Below, in pieces: positions 7,322 to 15,582 of a stretch of DNA of 64,000 nucleotides. A program made the position numbers and the translations under genes. Position 1 is the stretch's first letter. Each line of letters begins with the position of its first letter. Source of the DNA: Arthrobacter sp. PsM3 (GTDB taxonomy: Bacteria > Actinomycetota > Actinomycetes > Actinomycetales > Micrococcaceae); assembly GCF_030433895.1 (NCBI RefSeq), contig NZ_JARUXE010000008.1:1-64000 (forward strand), read 5' to 3'. The notes beneath the pieces were generated by a model that made no database searches, was not told the DNA's origin, and saw nothing but the letters and a program-made list of their open reading frames with translations.

Positions 7322-8853
7322 CAGCCGCGGAAGGCGCGCAGCCGGGCCAAGGAGGAGTCCTTGCCCAGGATCACCATGGATTCGAACAGGGGCGGGGAGA
7401 TCCGCCGGCCGGAGATGGCGGTGCGGACCGGGCCGAAGGCCAGCCGCGGCTTGACCCCGAGTCCCTCCACGAGGGCTGCCTTGAGGGCGGCCTGGATGGC
7501 GTCCGCGTTCCACTCGGCCAGCGGTGCCAGGGCGGCCAGGGCGGCGTCGAGTACCTCGGTGAGGTTCTCCGGAAGCCCCTTGCGGGCGTCGTCCGCGACG
7601 TCGATGCCGTCGTCGGTCTTGAACAGGAAGGCCAGCATTTCGGGGGCTTCGCCCAGCAGCGAGATGCGCTCCTGGATCAGCGGGGCCGCCTCGGCGAGGA
7701 TCTCCTCCTGGCGGGCGGTGGGGGTGTCCCCGACAAAGCCGGCGGTGCGCAGGTACGGGACGAGCCGGGCGCGGAAGTCCTCGGCGTCGAGCATCCGGAT
7801 GTGCGTGCCGTTGATGGCCTCGGCCTTCTTGATGTCGAAGCGGGCCGGGTTGGCGAGCACATCGTTGACATCGAAGTGCTCAATCAGCTGGTCCACCGTG
7901 AAGATGTCCTCATCGGCGGAGAGGCTCCAGCCGAGCAGGGAGAGGTAGTTGAGCAGGCCTTCGGGGATGAAGCCGCGGTCCCGGAGCAGGAACAGGTTGG
8001 ACTGCGGGTCGCGCTTGGAGAGCTTCTTGTTTCCTTCGCCCATGACGTAGGGCAGGTGCCCAAAGACCGGCATGTAGCTGGCGACGCCGATGTCCATCAG
8101 CGCGCGGATCAGCACCACCTGGCGGGGCGTGGACGAGAGCAGGTCCTCGCCGCGGAGCACATGGGTGATTCCCATCAGGGCGTCGTCCACGGGATTGACC
8201 AGGGTGTAGAGCGGGGAGCCGTCGGCGCGGACGATCACGTAGTCCGGAATGCTGCCAGCCTTGAACGTGATGTCACCGCGGACCATGTCGGTGAAGGTGA
8301 CGTCCTCGTCCGGCATCCGCACGCGGAGCACGGGCTTGCGGCCCTCGGCCTTGAACGCGGCCAGCTGCTCCGAGGAGAGCTGGCGGTCGAAATTGTCATA
8401 GCCCAGCTTGGGATCGCGGCCGGCGGCGCGGTGGCGGGCCTCGACTTCCTCCGGGGAGGAGTAGCACTCGTAGGCGTAGCCGGCTTCCATCAGCTTGGCG
8501 ACGACGTCCTTGTAGAGGTCCAGGCGCTGTGACTGGCGGTAAGGTTCGTGCGGTCCGCCGACCTCCACGCCTTCCTCCCAGGTGATGCCGAGCCATTTCA
8601 GGGCCTCGAGCAGCTGCTGGTAGCTCTCCTCCGAGTCGCGCGCCGCGTCCGTGTCCTCGATGCGGAAGACAAAGGTGCCCTTGGTGTGGCGGGCGTGGGC
8701 CCAGTTGAACAGGGCCGTGCGGATCAGGCCGACGTGCGGGGTGCCGGTGGGTGACGGGCAGAACCGGACACGGACCGGGGTGTCGGCGGTGACTTCGCTG
8801 GTCACACTGGGGGCGGAGCTGGAGACGGCGTTGGACGCGGAGGGAGTAGTCAT
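7321..8853 (-). CDS. gltX: Glutamate--tRNA ligase
   Basis: This class I synthetase charges tRNA-Glu with glutamate in the cytoplasm. The 510-residue product has the [11 protein letters not shown] signature (HVGL, the HIGH motif, at residues 40-43), FRIEDTD, LRGEDLL and KKLSKRD as the KMSKS-type loop, all in GltX order. The ATG at 8853 is chosen because the family homology begins near residue 25; a longer in-frame start at 8883 exists, and neither has a strong ribosome site. A TAATGT box lies ten bases before the ATG. The HAD gene is translationally coupled downstream. A FAH-family gene directly upstream of gltX is a conserved actinobacterial arrangement. Confidence 0.96.
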   Translation of the reverse strand: MTTPSASNAVSSSAPSVTSEVTADTPVRVRFCPSPTGTPHVGLIRTALFNWAHARHTKGTFVFRIEDTDAARDSEESYQQLLEALKWLGITWEEGVEVGGPHEPYRQSQRLDLYKDVVAKLMEAGYAYECYSSPEEVEARHRAAGRDPKLGYDNFDRQLSSEQLAAFKAEGRKPVLRVRMPDEDVTFTDMVRGDITFKAGSIPDYVIVRADGSPLYTLVNPVDDALMGITHVLRGEDLLSSTPRQVVLIRALMDIGVASYMPVFGHLPYVMGEGNKKLSKRDPQSNLFLLRDRGFIPEGLLNYLSLLGWSLSADEDIFTVDQLIEHFDVNDVLANPARFDIKKAEAINGTHIRMLDAEDFRARLVPYLRTAGFVGDTPTARQEEILAEAAPLIQERISLLGEAPEMLAFLFKTDDGIDVADDARKGLPENLTEVLDAALAALAPLAEWNADAIQAALKAALVEGLGVKPRLAFGPVRTAISGRRISPPLFESMVILGKDSSLARLRAFRG

Positions 8854-8910
8854 AGTGGTACCAACATTACCAACCCCGATCATCGCCGGACGCCCGCGGT
8901 CTCCGCTACG

Positions 8911-8952
8911 GAAACGGACAGCCGCACCGTGGATCCACAGTGCGGCTGTCCG
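8911..8952 (-). terminator. Stem-loop terminator after the FAH-family gene
   Basis: CGGACAGCCGCAC pairs perfectly with GTGCGGCTGTCCG (13 bp), followed on the minus strand by only three T. The T tract is short, so termination may be partial and allow some readthrough into gltX. Confidence 0.7.
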
Positions 8953-8984
8953 AAATCGGAGCTGTTTCCTTCGTGCGGAGCGGG

Positions 8985-9761
8985 CTACCGCCGCACCACC
9001 GGGTTGGAGAGGCGGCCGATGCCCTCGATCTCGACCTCGAAGCGGTCGCCGGCCTGGACGAGTCCGACGCCGGCGGGAGTGCCGGTCATGATGACGTCGC
9101 CGGGCAGCAGGGTGAAGGCCTGCGAGACGATGGAGACGAGTTCGCGGACGCCGCGGATCATCTGGCTGGTGCTTCCGTCCTGGCGCAGTTCACCGTTCAG
9201 GCGGCCCTGGATCTGCAGGTCCTCGGTGTTCAGTTCGGTCTCGATCCACGGCCCCAGCGGCGCGGACGTGTCGAAACCCTTGGCCCGGGCCCACTGCAGG
9301 TCGGTCTTCTGGACGTCGCGGGCGGTGAGGTCGTTGCCGCAGGTGTAGCCGAAGATGACGTCGTCGACGCGGTCCTCCGGGACGTCCTTGCAGATTCGGC
9401 TGATGACGACGCAGAGTTCCGCTTCGAAGGACACTTCCTCGGAGAACTCCGGCAGGACGATCGGATCGTTGGGCCCGATCACAGAGGTGTTGGGCTTCAG
9501 GAAGAGCAGCGGCTGCTTCGGGACTTCGTTGCCGAGTTCCTCGGCGTGTTCCACGAAGTTGCGGCCCACGCCGATGACCTTGCTGCGCGGGATGATCGGG
9601 GCGAGCAGGCGCACGTCCTCCAGTTTGTGCCGGACGGCGGTTCGTTCAACGCCGTGGAAGAAGGGGTCGCCGTTGATGACAGTGACTTCCTCACGGCCGG
9701 GCTCACCTTCAACAATGCCGTAGAGGGGATCAGAATCAACAACAAACCGGGCGATACGCAT
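8985..9761 (-). CDS. Fumarylacetoacetate hydrolase family protein
   Basis: The 258-residue protein belongs to the FAH fold, whose members use a divalent metal to hydrolyse or decarboxylate beta-diketo acids. Family strings are [14 protein letters not shown], the metal ligands in [38 protein letters not shown] and [14 protein letters not shown]. The length is that of the short hydratase/oxaloacetate decarboxylase-like members; the true substrate is open. The ATG at 9761 follows a TACGCT box by seven bases, so the transcript is probably leaderless. The MBL-fold gene ends 27 bases upstream. Confidence 0.9.
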   Translation of the reverse strand: MRIARFVVDSDPLYGIVEGEPGREEVTVINGDPFFHGVERTAVRHKLEDVRLLAPIIPRSKVIGVGRNFVEHAEELGNEVPKQPLLFLKPNTSVIGPNDPIVLPEFSEEVSFEAELCVVISRICKDVPEDRVDDVIFGYTCGNDLTARDVQKTDLQWARAKGFDTSAPLGPWIETELNTEDLQIQGRLNGELRQDGSTSQMIRGVRELVSIVSQAFTLLPGDVIMTGTPAGVGLVQAGDRFEVEIEGIGRLSNPVVRR

Positions 9762-9768
9762 GGCTCCA

Positions 9769-9774
9769 AGCGTA
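9769..9774 (-). promoter_or_regulatory. -10 box of a leaderless promoter (TACGCT)
   Basis: On the minus strand TACGCT is followed by seven bases and the ATG of the FAH-family gene. The same hexamer stands in front of leuB and two other genes of this window. Confidence 0.5.
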
Positions 9775-9788
9775 CCGTCTCCGGCGGG

Positions 9789-10586
9789 CTAGGACGTGCT
9801 GCTGTCCAGGCGCAGGTAATGCAGCTGGGCCGCCACTGAGAGTTCCGCCGCGGGGCGCACGGCGGGATCGACGGCGGCATACACGGCGTCGGCAACCTCG
9901 GTGACCTGGGCCCCGTCGCCGAGGCTCTCGAGGGCGGAGCGGATCTGTGCGAGGCGGTCCTCGCGGTGGTCCCGGTAGGCGCGGACGATGGTGTCGAGGG
10001 CGGGCAGCATCGGCCCGTGGGCCGGGAGGACGGTGGCTGCGCCGAGGCTTTCCAGCCGGTCCAGCGAGGCCAGGTAGTCGCCCAGCGTGCCGTCAGGGTA
10101 GTCCAGGACCGTGGTTCCGAGTCCCAGGATCGTGTCGCCGGTGAGGACCGAGCCGTGGGCGCCGTCCTGCGGCAGGTGGAAGCAAACCGAGTCCGAGGTG
10201 TGGCCCGGCGTCGCCAGGACCCTGATTTCCGCGCCGGCGGCGTGGATGACTTCGCCGTCCACGAGGGGGCTTCCGCCGTGGCAGTGGGCGGGGTCCTTGG
10301 CGCGCACGGGTGCGCCGGTCAGTTCGGCGAACCTGGCGGCGGCGGCGGTGTGGTCGGCGTGCCGGTGCGTGATCAGGATGAGCTCGACGGCGCCGGCCCC
10401 GGCCAGTTCCCGCAGGTGCAGCTCATCCAGCGGGCCGGGATCAACCACGACGGTGCCGGCCGCTCCGGGGGCGGAAATGACGTAGGAGTTGGTCCCGTGC
10501 AGGCTCATCGGCCCCGGGTTGGGGGCCAGCCTGAAGCGGGTCAGCTCTGTGCTGCGCACCATGGCGCGGGGGTCGTCCGGGATCAC
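9789..10586 (-). CDS. MBL-fold metallo-hydrolase (LACTB2/glyoxalase-II-like)
   Basis: The 265-residue soluble protein has the binuclear zinc motif THRHADH at residues 73-79, ATPGHTSDSVCF and LTGDTILG further on, and a C-terminal helical domain. The N-terminal APNPGPMSLHGTNSYV and VVDPGP strings place it near the LACTB2/RNase-like and hydroxyacylglutathione-hydrolase-like group. The substrate is undetermined. It starts at a GTG (10586) with only a weak GGAA upstream. It lies between a small ORF and the FAH gene on the same strand and may be cotranscribed with either. Confidence 0.88.
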   Translation of the reverse strand: MIPDDPRAMVRSTELTRFRLAPNPGPMSLHGTNSYVISAPGAAGTVVVDPGPLDELHLRELAGAGAVELILITHRHADHTAAAARFAELTGAPVRAKDPAHCHGGSPLVDGEVIHAAGAEIRVLATPGHTSDSVCFHLPQDGAHGSVLTGDTILGLGTTVLDYPDGTLGDYLASLDRLESLGAATVLPAHGPMLPALDTIVRAYRDHREDRLAQIRSALESLGDGAQVTEVADAVYAAVDPAVRPAAELSVAAQLHYLRLDSSTS

Positions 10587-10613
10587 AATTCCATCTTCCC
10601 ACCGAAGCGGCAG

Positions 10614-10763
10614 TCAGACGAGCAGCAGTACTGCGATGGTGTCCTCCGGTTGGATCAGGAAGAGCCGGTGGAACCGCTGGTCCCGGAAGAACAAGACTTC
10701 TGCGCGTCGAACCTCTGGTCCAACGACGACGGCGGCCCCGCACCGCAAGGTGGGAGCCGCCAT
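10614..10763 (-). CDS. Probable small protein of 49 residues, unknown
   Basis: A leftward ATG frame of 49 codons fills the gap between ilvE and the MBL-fold gene. Its sequence (for example VLFFRDQRFHRLFLIQPED and a final AVLLLV) mixes charged and hydrophobic residues, and most codons end in G or C, as in real genes here. There is no strong ribosome site, and no in-frame upstream start exists. I do not recognise a family. It could instead be a chance frame. Confidence 0.4.
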   Translation of the reverse strand: MAAPTLRCGAAVVVGPEVRRAEVLFFRDQRFHRLFLIQPEDTIAVLLLV

Positions 10764-10794
10764 CGGGCGCTGCCTGTTGCCTGGGGTCCGGGGC

Positions 10795-11907
10795 TCAGGC
10801 CAGGCGGGTCAGCCAGCCGTGGGTGTCCTCGACGGTTCCGGTCTGGATTCCGAGGAGCTGCTCGCGGATGGCCATGGTGGTCGCCCCGGCCAACGCGCTC
10901 TCGGAGCCGATGAACTCGGTGTTGTCCTTGAGCACCCCGATCGGGGTGATGACAGCGGCGGTGCCGCAGGCGAAGACCTCGGCGATGTCGCCGGAGGCCA
11001 CTCCGTCGCGCCACTCATCCAGGGTGATCTTGCGTTCGGTGACCTCGCGGCCCATGTCCCTGGCAACCTGGATGACGGACATCCTGGTGATGCCCTCCAG
11101 GATGGTTCCGCTCAGCGCGGGGGTGACAAGGGAGCCGTCCTTCATCACGAAGAACACGTTCATGCCGCCGAGCTCTTCCACGGCGTTGTCATTGAACTGG
11201 TCCAGGAACAGCACCTGCTTGCAGCCGTGGGCCTCGGCTTCCTGCTGCGCGATCAGTGACGCGGCATAGTTGCCGCCGCACTTGGCGGCGCCGGTTCCGC
11301 CGCGGCCGGCGCGGGCGTATTCACGGGAGATCCAGATGGAGACCGGCTTGAGCTCGCCGCCGAAGTAGTTGCCGGCCGGGGAGGCGATGACGCGGAAGGA
11401 GACTTCGCGGGCGGCGCGGACACCCAGGAAGGCCTCGGTGGCGATCATAAACGGCCGCAGGTAGAGGGCCTCGCCGTCGCCGGAGGGAACCCATTCCTTG
11501 TCCACCGAGACGAGCTCGCGGATGGCGCCCAGGAAGTACTCTTCCGGAAGCTCGGGGAGGGCCAGGCGCCGGGCCGAACTGTTCAGGCGCGCGGCGTTGG
11601 CTTCGGGGCGGAACGTCCAGATGGAGCCGTCGGCGTGGCGGTAGGCCTTGAGCCCTTCGAAGATCTCCTGGCCGTAGTGGAGCACGGCCGCGGACGGGTC
11701 CAGGGAGATGGGGCCATAGGCCTCAACCCGGGCATCGTGCCAGCCGCCCTTGCCCTCGGCGTCGACGCTGTAGTCGACGATGGCGGTGTGGTCGGTGAAA
11801 TAGTTGCCGAAACCCGGGTTCGCCAGGATGGCAGCACGTTCTTCAGCGGACTTCGGGGTTGCCGAAAGATGCTGGGTGAATTCGACGCCATGGGCAGTCT
11901 GAGTCAT
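10795..11907 (-). CDS. ilvE: Branched-chain amino acid aminotransferase
   Basis: This PLP enzyme interconverts Val, Leu and Ile with their 2-oxo acids, using glutamate. The 370-residue protein is a class IV aminotransferase of the large (type 2, eukaryote/mycobacterial-like) form. [15 protein letters not shown] lies near residue 77, [14 protein letters not shown] carries the candidate PLP lysine, and [11 protein letters not shown] and TLEGITR-like strings follow. The ATG at 11907 has GGAGGA five bases upstream. It follows leuB on the same strand after 136 bases. Confidence 0.96.
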   Translation of the reverse strand: MTQTAHGVEFTQHLSATPKSAEERAAILANPGFGNYFTDHTAIVDYSVDAEGKGGWHDARVEAYGPISLDPSAAVLHYGQEIFEGLKAYRHADGSIWTFRPEANAARLNSSARRLALPELPEEYFLGAIRELVSVDKEWVPSGDGEALYLRPFMIATEAFLGVRAAREVSFRVIASPAGNYFGGELKPVSIWISREYARAGRGGTGAAKCGGNYAASLIAQQEAEAHGCKQVLFLDQFNDNAVEELGGMNVFFVMKDGSLVTPALSGTILEGITRMSVIQVARDMGREVTERKITLDEWRDGVASGDIAEVFACGTAAVITPIGVLKDNTEFIGSESALAGATTMAIREQLLGIQTGTVEDTHGWLTRLA

Positions 11908-12043
11908 GGTTCCTCCACGGTCGGCTGCCTGGCGTGTGAACGTGGTTCATCCTCGGACCACGGCAGCATATTGGTGATTCGAAACAAGCTTACGCCCGTC
12001 AGCGGACCCGCCGGCGCGCGGCGGGAAGCGGCCTACAGGGCCG

Positions 12044-13096
12044 CTACAGGGCCCCGGCGATCGCGTCGCCGATCGCGCTGGTGCTGCGGACCGAGGAGCC
12101 GCGGCCTGCGACATCGGCAATGACGGCCGCTTCGATTTTGCCGGCGGCGGCGCCGTAGCCTAGGTGGTCGAGCAGGAGCGCGGCAGAGAGGATGGCCGCG
12201 GTGGGGTCGGCCTTCTGCTGGCCCGCGATGTCCGGTGCGGACCCGTGGACGGGTTCGAACATGGACGGCGCGGTGCGTTCCATGTTGATGTTTCCGGACG
12301 CGGCCAGGCCGATGCCGCCGGTGACCGCGGCGGCGAGGTCCGTGATGATGTCGCCGAAGAGGTTGTCCGTGACGATCACGTCGAAGCGCGCAGGATCGGT
12401 GACCATGAAGATCGTGGCGGCATCGATGTGCAGGTAGTCATGGGTCACCTCGGGGAAGTCCTGGGCCACGGCCTCCACGGTGCGCTTCCAGAGGTGGCCG
12501 GCGAAGACCAGGACGTTGTGCTTGTGGACGAGGGTCAGCTTCTTGCGCGGCCGGTCGTTGGCGCGGCGGAAGGCGTCCCGGACCACGCGCTCCACGCCGT
12601 GGGCGGTGTTGAGCGAAACCTCGGTGGCGACCTCGTGGGGGGTGCCGGCGCGCAGCGTTCCGCCGTTGCCGACGTACGGGCCCTCGGTGCCCTCGCGGAC
12701 CACGATGAAGTCGATGTCGCCGGGGTTGGCGAGCGGGCTGCCGACGCCCGGGTACAGGCGGGAAGGGCGCAGATTGACGAAGTGGTCCAGGCTGAAGCGC
12801 AGTTTGAGCAGCAGTTCGCGCTCGATGATGCCGGACGGGATCCGGGTGTCGCCGGGGGCTGCCCCGACCGCACCGAAGAGGATGGCGTCGCGGGTGCGAA
12901 GATCGGCGAGTGTTTCCTCCGGCAGGGTCTCCCCCGTTTCGAGCCAGTGCTGGGCGCCGAGTTTGTAGTGGGTCTGCTGCAGGACGATCCCCTCGGCCGC
13001 GGCAGCCTTCTCGAGGACCTTTAGGGCTTCGGCAGTGACCTCGGGGCCGATGCCGTCGCCGGGAATAACAGCCAGGTCAATCGTTGATGCGCTCAT
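12044..13096 (-). CDS. leuB: 3-isopropylmalate dehydrogenase
   Basis: This NAD-dependent enzyme catalyses the third step of leucine synthesis. The 350-residue protein has [10 protein letters not shown] at the N-terminus, the substrate arginines in [39 protein letters not shown], the metal aspartates in [12 protein letters not shown], and [13 protein letters not shown]. The ATG at 13096 is preceded after six bases by TACGCT, with TTGACC 19 bases further upstream, so the message is leaderless. An LtbR/NdgR-like box lies at 13138-13149 just upstream of the -35. Confidence 0.97.
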   Translation of the reverse strand: MSASTIDLAVIPGDGIGPEVTAEALKVLEKAAAAEGIVLQQTHYKLGAQHWLETGETLPEETLADLRTRDAILFGAVGAAPGDTRIPSGIIERELLLKLRFSLDHFVNLRPSRLYPGVGSPLANPGDIDFIVVREGTEGPYVGNGGTLRAGTPHEVATEVSLNTAHGVERVVRDAFRRANDRPRKKLTLVHKHNVLVFAGHLWKRTVEAVAQDFPEVTHDYLHIDAATIFMVTDPARFDVIVTDNLFGDIITDLAAAVTGGIGLAASGNINMERTAPSMFEPVHGSAPDIAGQQKADPTAAILSAALLLDHLGYGAAAGKIEAAVIADVAGRGSSVRSTSAIGDAIAGAL

Positions 13097-13102
13097 GTTT
13101 TC

Positions 13103-13128
13103 AGCGTAGCCAACAGATCCACATGCTG
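13103..13128 (-). promoter_or_regulatory. leuB promoter, leaderless (TTGACC / TACGCT)
   Basis: On the minus strand TTGACC and TACGCT are separated by 19 bases, and TACGCT ends six bases before the leuB ATG. The spacing is slightly long, but both hexamers fit actinobacterial promoters. Confidence 0.55.
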
Positions 13129-13137
13129 GTCAAGTCG

Positions 13138-13149
13138 TCTCATTATTCG
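13138..13149 (-). promoter_or_regulatory. LtbR/NdgR-like operator before leuB
   Basis: The minus strand reads CGAATAATGAGA, differing at three positions from the CA(T/C)ATAGTGAGA box described for LtbR, the IclR-type leucine/tryptophan regulator of Corynebacterium. Related boxes precede ilvB and ilvD here. The regulator gene is not in the window. Confidence 0.5.
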
Positions 13150-13176
13150 AACAGTCGATTTCCAGCGTCCCTGCGT

Positions 13177-13233
13177 CGGGGTGAGACTTCGCGCCCATGC
13201 CGTTGCCGGACATGGGCGCGAAGTCTCACCCCG
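13177..13233. repeat. Perfect 23-bp-arm inverted repeat between leuB and metG
   Basis: CGGGGTGAGACTTCGCGCCC plus ATG (13177-13199) is matched base for base by its complement at 13211-13233, around an 11-base loop. It lies downstream of metG but has no T tract on either strand. The length and perfect arms suggest a dispersed palindromic element as well as, or instead of, a terminator. Confidence 0.75.
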
Positions 13234-13245
13234 GCGCCGTGGCGG

Positions 13246-14805
13246 TCAGGCCTCGGCGGGCTCCTCGTACTTCGGGAAGACCGGGGCCGGGGCCGGCAGC
13301 GGCGTGCCGGCCTCGATCGGTGAGGCCAGGGCGGCGAACTCCCGCGCCCCGCCCTCGGGCTGGCCCAGGGTGGCCAGGATGGACGCCGCGGCCGCCGGCA
13401 TGACCGGCTGGGCCAGGATGGCGACGATCCGCAGCACCTCGAGGGTGACGTACAGGACGGTGTTCATGCGCTCGACGTCGGTCTTCCGCAGCACCCAGGG
13501 TGCCTGCTCGGCGAAGTACGCGTTGGTGTCGCCGAGGACGGTCCAGATTGCTTCCAGGGCGCGGCTGAACTCCTGCTTTTCAAACGCTGCGCGGGAGATG
13601 TCCAGCAGCCCGTTCGCCTGGCCCAGCAGCGCGGCGTCCTCTGCGCTCAAACCGCCCGGGACGGGTACAGCGCCGCCGCAGTTCTTCGCGACCATGGACA
13701 GCGAACGCTGGGCCAGGTTGCCGAAGTTGTTGGCCAGGTCCGCATTCATCCGGCCCACGATGGCGTCGTGGCTGTAGGAGCCGTCGGCGCCGAAGGGCAC
13801 CTCGCGGAGCAGGAAGAACCGCACCTGGTCCAGGCCGTACTGGGCAACCCAGTCCGCCGGGGCCACCACGTTGCCGAGCGATTTGGACATCTTGACGCCC
13901 TGGTTGTGCAGGAAACCGTGGATCATGACGCGCTTGGGCAGTTCCAGCCCGGCCGACATCAGGAACGCCGGCCAGTAGACGGCGTGGAAGCGGGAGATGT
14001 CCTTGCCGATCACGTGGACGTCCGCCGGCCAGTACTTCCGGAACGACTCGGATTCGGTGTCGGGGAAGCCGACGCCGGTCAGGTAGTTCGTGAGCGCATC
14101 CACCCAGACGTACATCACGTGGTCCGGGTTGCCCGGCACGGGGACACCCCAGTCGAAGGAGGTGCGGCTGATCGAGAGGTCCTCGAGGCCGCCCTTGACG
14201 AAGCTGACGACCTCGTTGAAGCGGTTGTGCGGCGCGCCGAAGGAGGGGTGGTCCGCGTAGAGGGCCAGCAGCCTGTCCTGGTAGGCGGAGAGCTTGAAGA
14301 AGTAGCTCTCCTCCTCGGTCCAGGCCACCTCGGTACCGGTTTCGGACGCATAGCGGAGGCCGTCCGCCTGCACCTCGGTCTCGTCCTCGACGAAGTACCG
14401 CTCGTCGCGGACCGAATACCAGCCGGCGTACTTGGACAGGTAGATGTCGCCGTTGGCTTCCATCCGCTGCCAGAGCGCTTTGGCTGCCTCGTAGTGGTCC
14501 GGGTCGGTGGTGCGGATGAAGCGGCTCAGGGAGATGCCCAGGTCATCGCTCATCTGGCGGAACGCCGCCGAGTTGCGGTCGGCGAGCTCCTTGACCGGGA
14601 TGCCTTCCTTTTCCGCGGTCTGCTGCATCTTGAGGCCATGCTCGTCCGTGCCGGTCATGAAGAACACGTCGAAGCCGTCCAGGCGCTTGAAGCGCGCCAT
14701 CGCATCGGTGGCGATGACCTCGTAGGCGTGGCCGATGTGCGGCACCCCGTTGGGGTAGCTGATGGCCGTCGTGATGTAGAACGGGGTCTTCTCGGAAGAT
14801 GTCAC
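13246..14805 (-). CDS. metG: Methionine--tRNA ligase
   Basis: This class I synthetase makes Met-tRNA in the cytoplasm. The 519-residue protein carries [12 protein letters not shown] (HIGH), [14 protein letters not shown], and [10 protein letters not shown] (KMSKS) near residue 305. It has the short form without the C-terminal EMAP-like dimerisation domain, usual for actinobacteria. The start is a GTG at 14805, four codons before the family homology; the upstream AGG is a weak ribosome site. It follows the ABC transporter ATPase gene after nine bases, so it is probably in the same transcript. The long palindrome at 13177-13233 lies downstream. Confidence 0.96.
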   Translation of the reverse strand: MTSSEKTPFYITTAISYPNGVPHIGHAYEVIATDAMARFKRLDGFDVFFMTGTDEHGLKMQQTAEKEGIPVKELADRNSAAFRQMSDDLGISLSRFIRTTDPDHYEAAKALWQRMEANGDIYLSKYAGWYSVRDERYFVEDETEVQADGLRYASETGTEVAWTEEESYFFKLSAYQDRLLALYADHPSFGAPHNRFNEVVSFVKGGLEDLSISRTSFDWGVPVPGNPDHVMYVWVDALTNYLTGVGFPDTESESFRKYWPADVHVIGKDISRFHAVYWPAFLMSAGLELPKRVMIHGFLHNQGVKMSKSLGNVVAPADWVAQYGLDQVRFFLLREVPFGADGSYSHDAIVGRMNADLANNFGNLAQRSLSMVAKNCGGAVPVPGGLSAEDAALLGQANGLLDISRAAFEKQEFSRALEAIWTVLGDTNAYFAEQAPWVLRKTDVERMNTVLYVTLEVLRIVAILAQPVMPAAAASILATLGQPEGGAREFAALASPIEAGTPLPAPAPVFPKYEEPAEA

Positions 14806-14814
14806 AGTTTTAAC

Positions 14815-15582
14815 CTAGATCAGTTCGGTGAGGGTATCGCTCTGGCGGACAAGTTCGTGGTCATGTGATGCGACCAGCACGGCGATGCCGTCCGAGGTCG
14901 TGTCCTTGAGGATGCTGATGATGCGGTTGGCCGAAGCCCGGTCCAGGCTGGCGGTCGGCTCGTCGACGATCAGCACGCGGGTGCCGAGGATCAGGGCCCG
15001 GGCGATTGCCACGCGCTGGCGTTCACCGCCGGAAAGCTGGGCCGGGCGGTGGCGCATGCGCCGGCCCAGGCCGACGAGGTCCAGGAGGTCCTTGGCCATG
15101 TCGCGGCGCCTGTCCACCTCGCCGTCGGGCACGGCGGGCAGCAGCACGTTCTCGAGCGCACTCATGCCGTCGATCAGGGCGCCGCCTTGGTCGACGTAGC
15201 CGATCAGGGCGCGGCGGCGGTCGGCGATCTCGTCGTCGCCCATGGTCTCGAGGGAATCGCCCTCCCAGAACACCCGGCCCGACGTCGGCAGGGTCAAGCC
15301 GGCTCCGACGGTCAGGATGCTGGTCTTGCCGGAGCCGCTGCGCCCGGCGACGCAGTGCATCTCGCCGGCGTGCAGCGTCATGTTGAAGTCGTCCACCACG
15401 TTGACCGCTTCGGCCCCGCCTTTGCCCCCGCCATAGTGGATCGTGATGTTGCTGAGCTCCAGCGGCGTGGCGTGGTCGGTGGCCTTCACGATCGTGTTGG
15501 CGCGCGTCTTGTGGCCGCCGCGGCGGGTGCTCGCCGTCATCCGGTCGTGAGCCTCACGGTCGAGGTTGAGGTCGTTGTTCAT
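14815..15582 (-). CDS. ABC transporter ATP-binding protein (LolD/MacB type)
   Basis: The 255-residue ATPase has Walker A GRSGSGKTS, the signature LSGGERQRVAIARAL, Walker B VLIVDEPTASLD and the switch histidine in VASHDHE. It is the MacB/LolD/FtsE-type subunit that pairs with FtsX-like permeases to drive mechanotransmission or export rather than classic import. The ATG at 15582 overlaps the TGA of the permease gene by four bases. That overlap and the absence of family homology upstream make it better than the longer frame to 15615. The cargo is unknown. Confidence 0.92.
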   Translation of the reverse strand: MNNDLNLDREAHDRMTASTRRGGHKTRANTIVKATDHATPLELSNITIHYGGGKGGAEAVNVVDDFNMTLHAGEMHCVAGRSGSGKTSILTVGAGLTLPTSGRVFWEGDSLETMGDDEIADRRRALIGYVDQGGALIDGMSALENVLLPAVPDGEVDRRRDMAKDLLDLVGLGRRMRHRPAQLSGGERQRVAIARALILGTRVLIVDEPTASLDRASANRIISILKDTTSDGIAVLVASHDHELVRQSDTLTELI

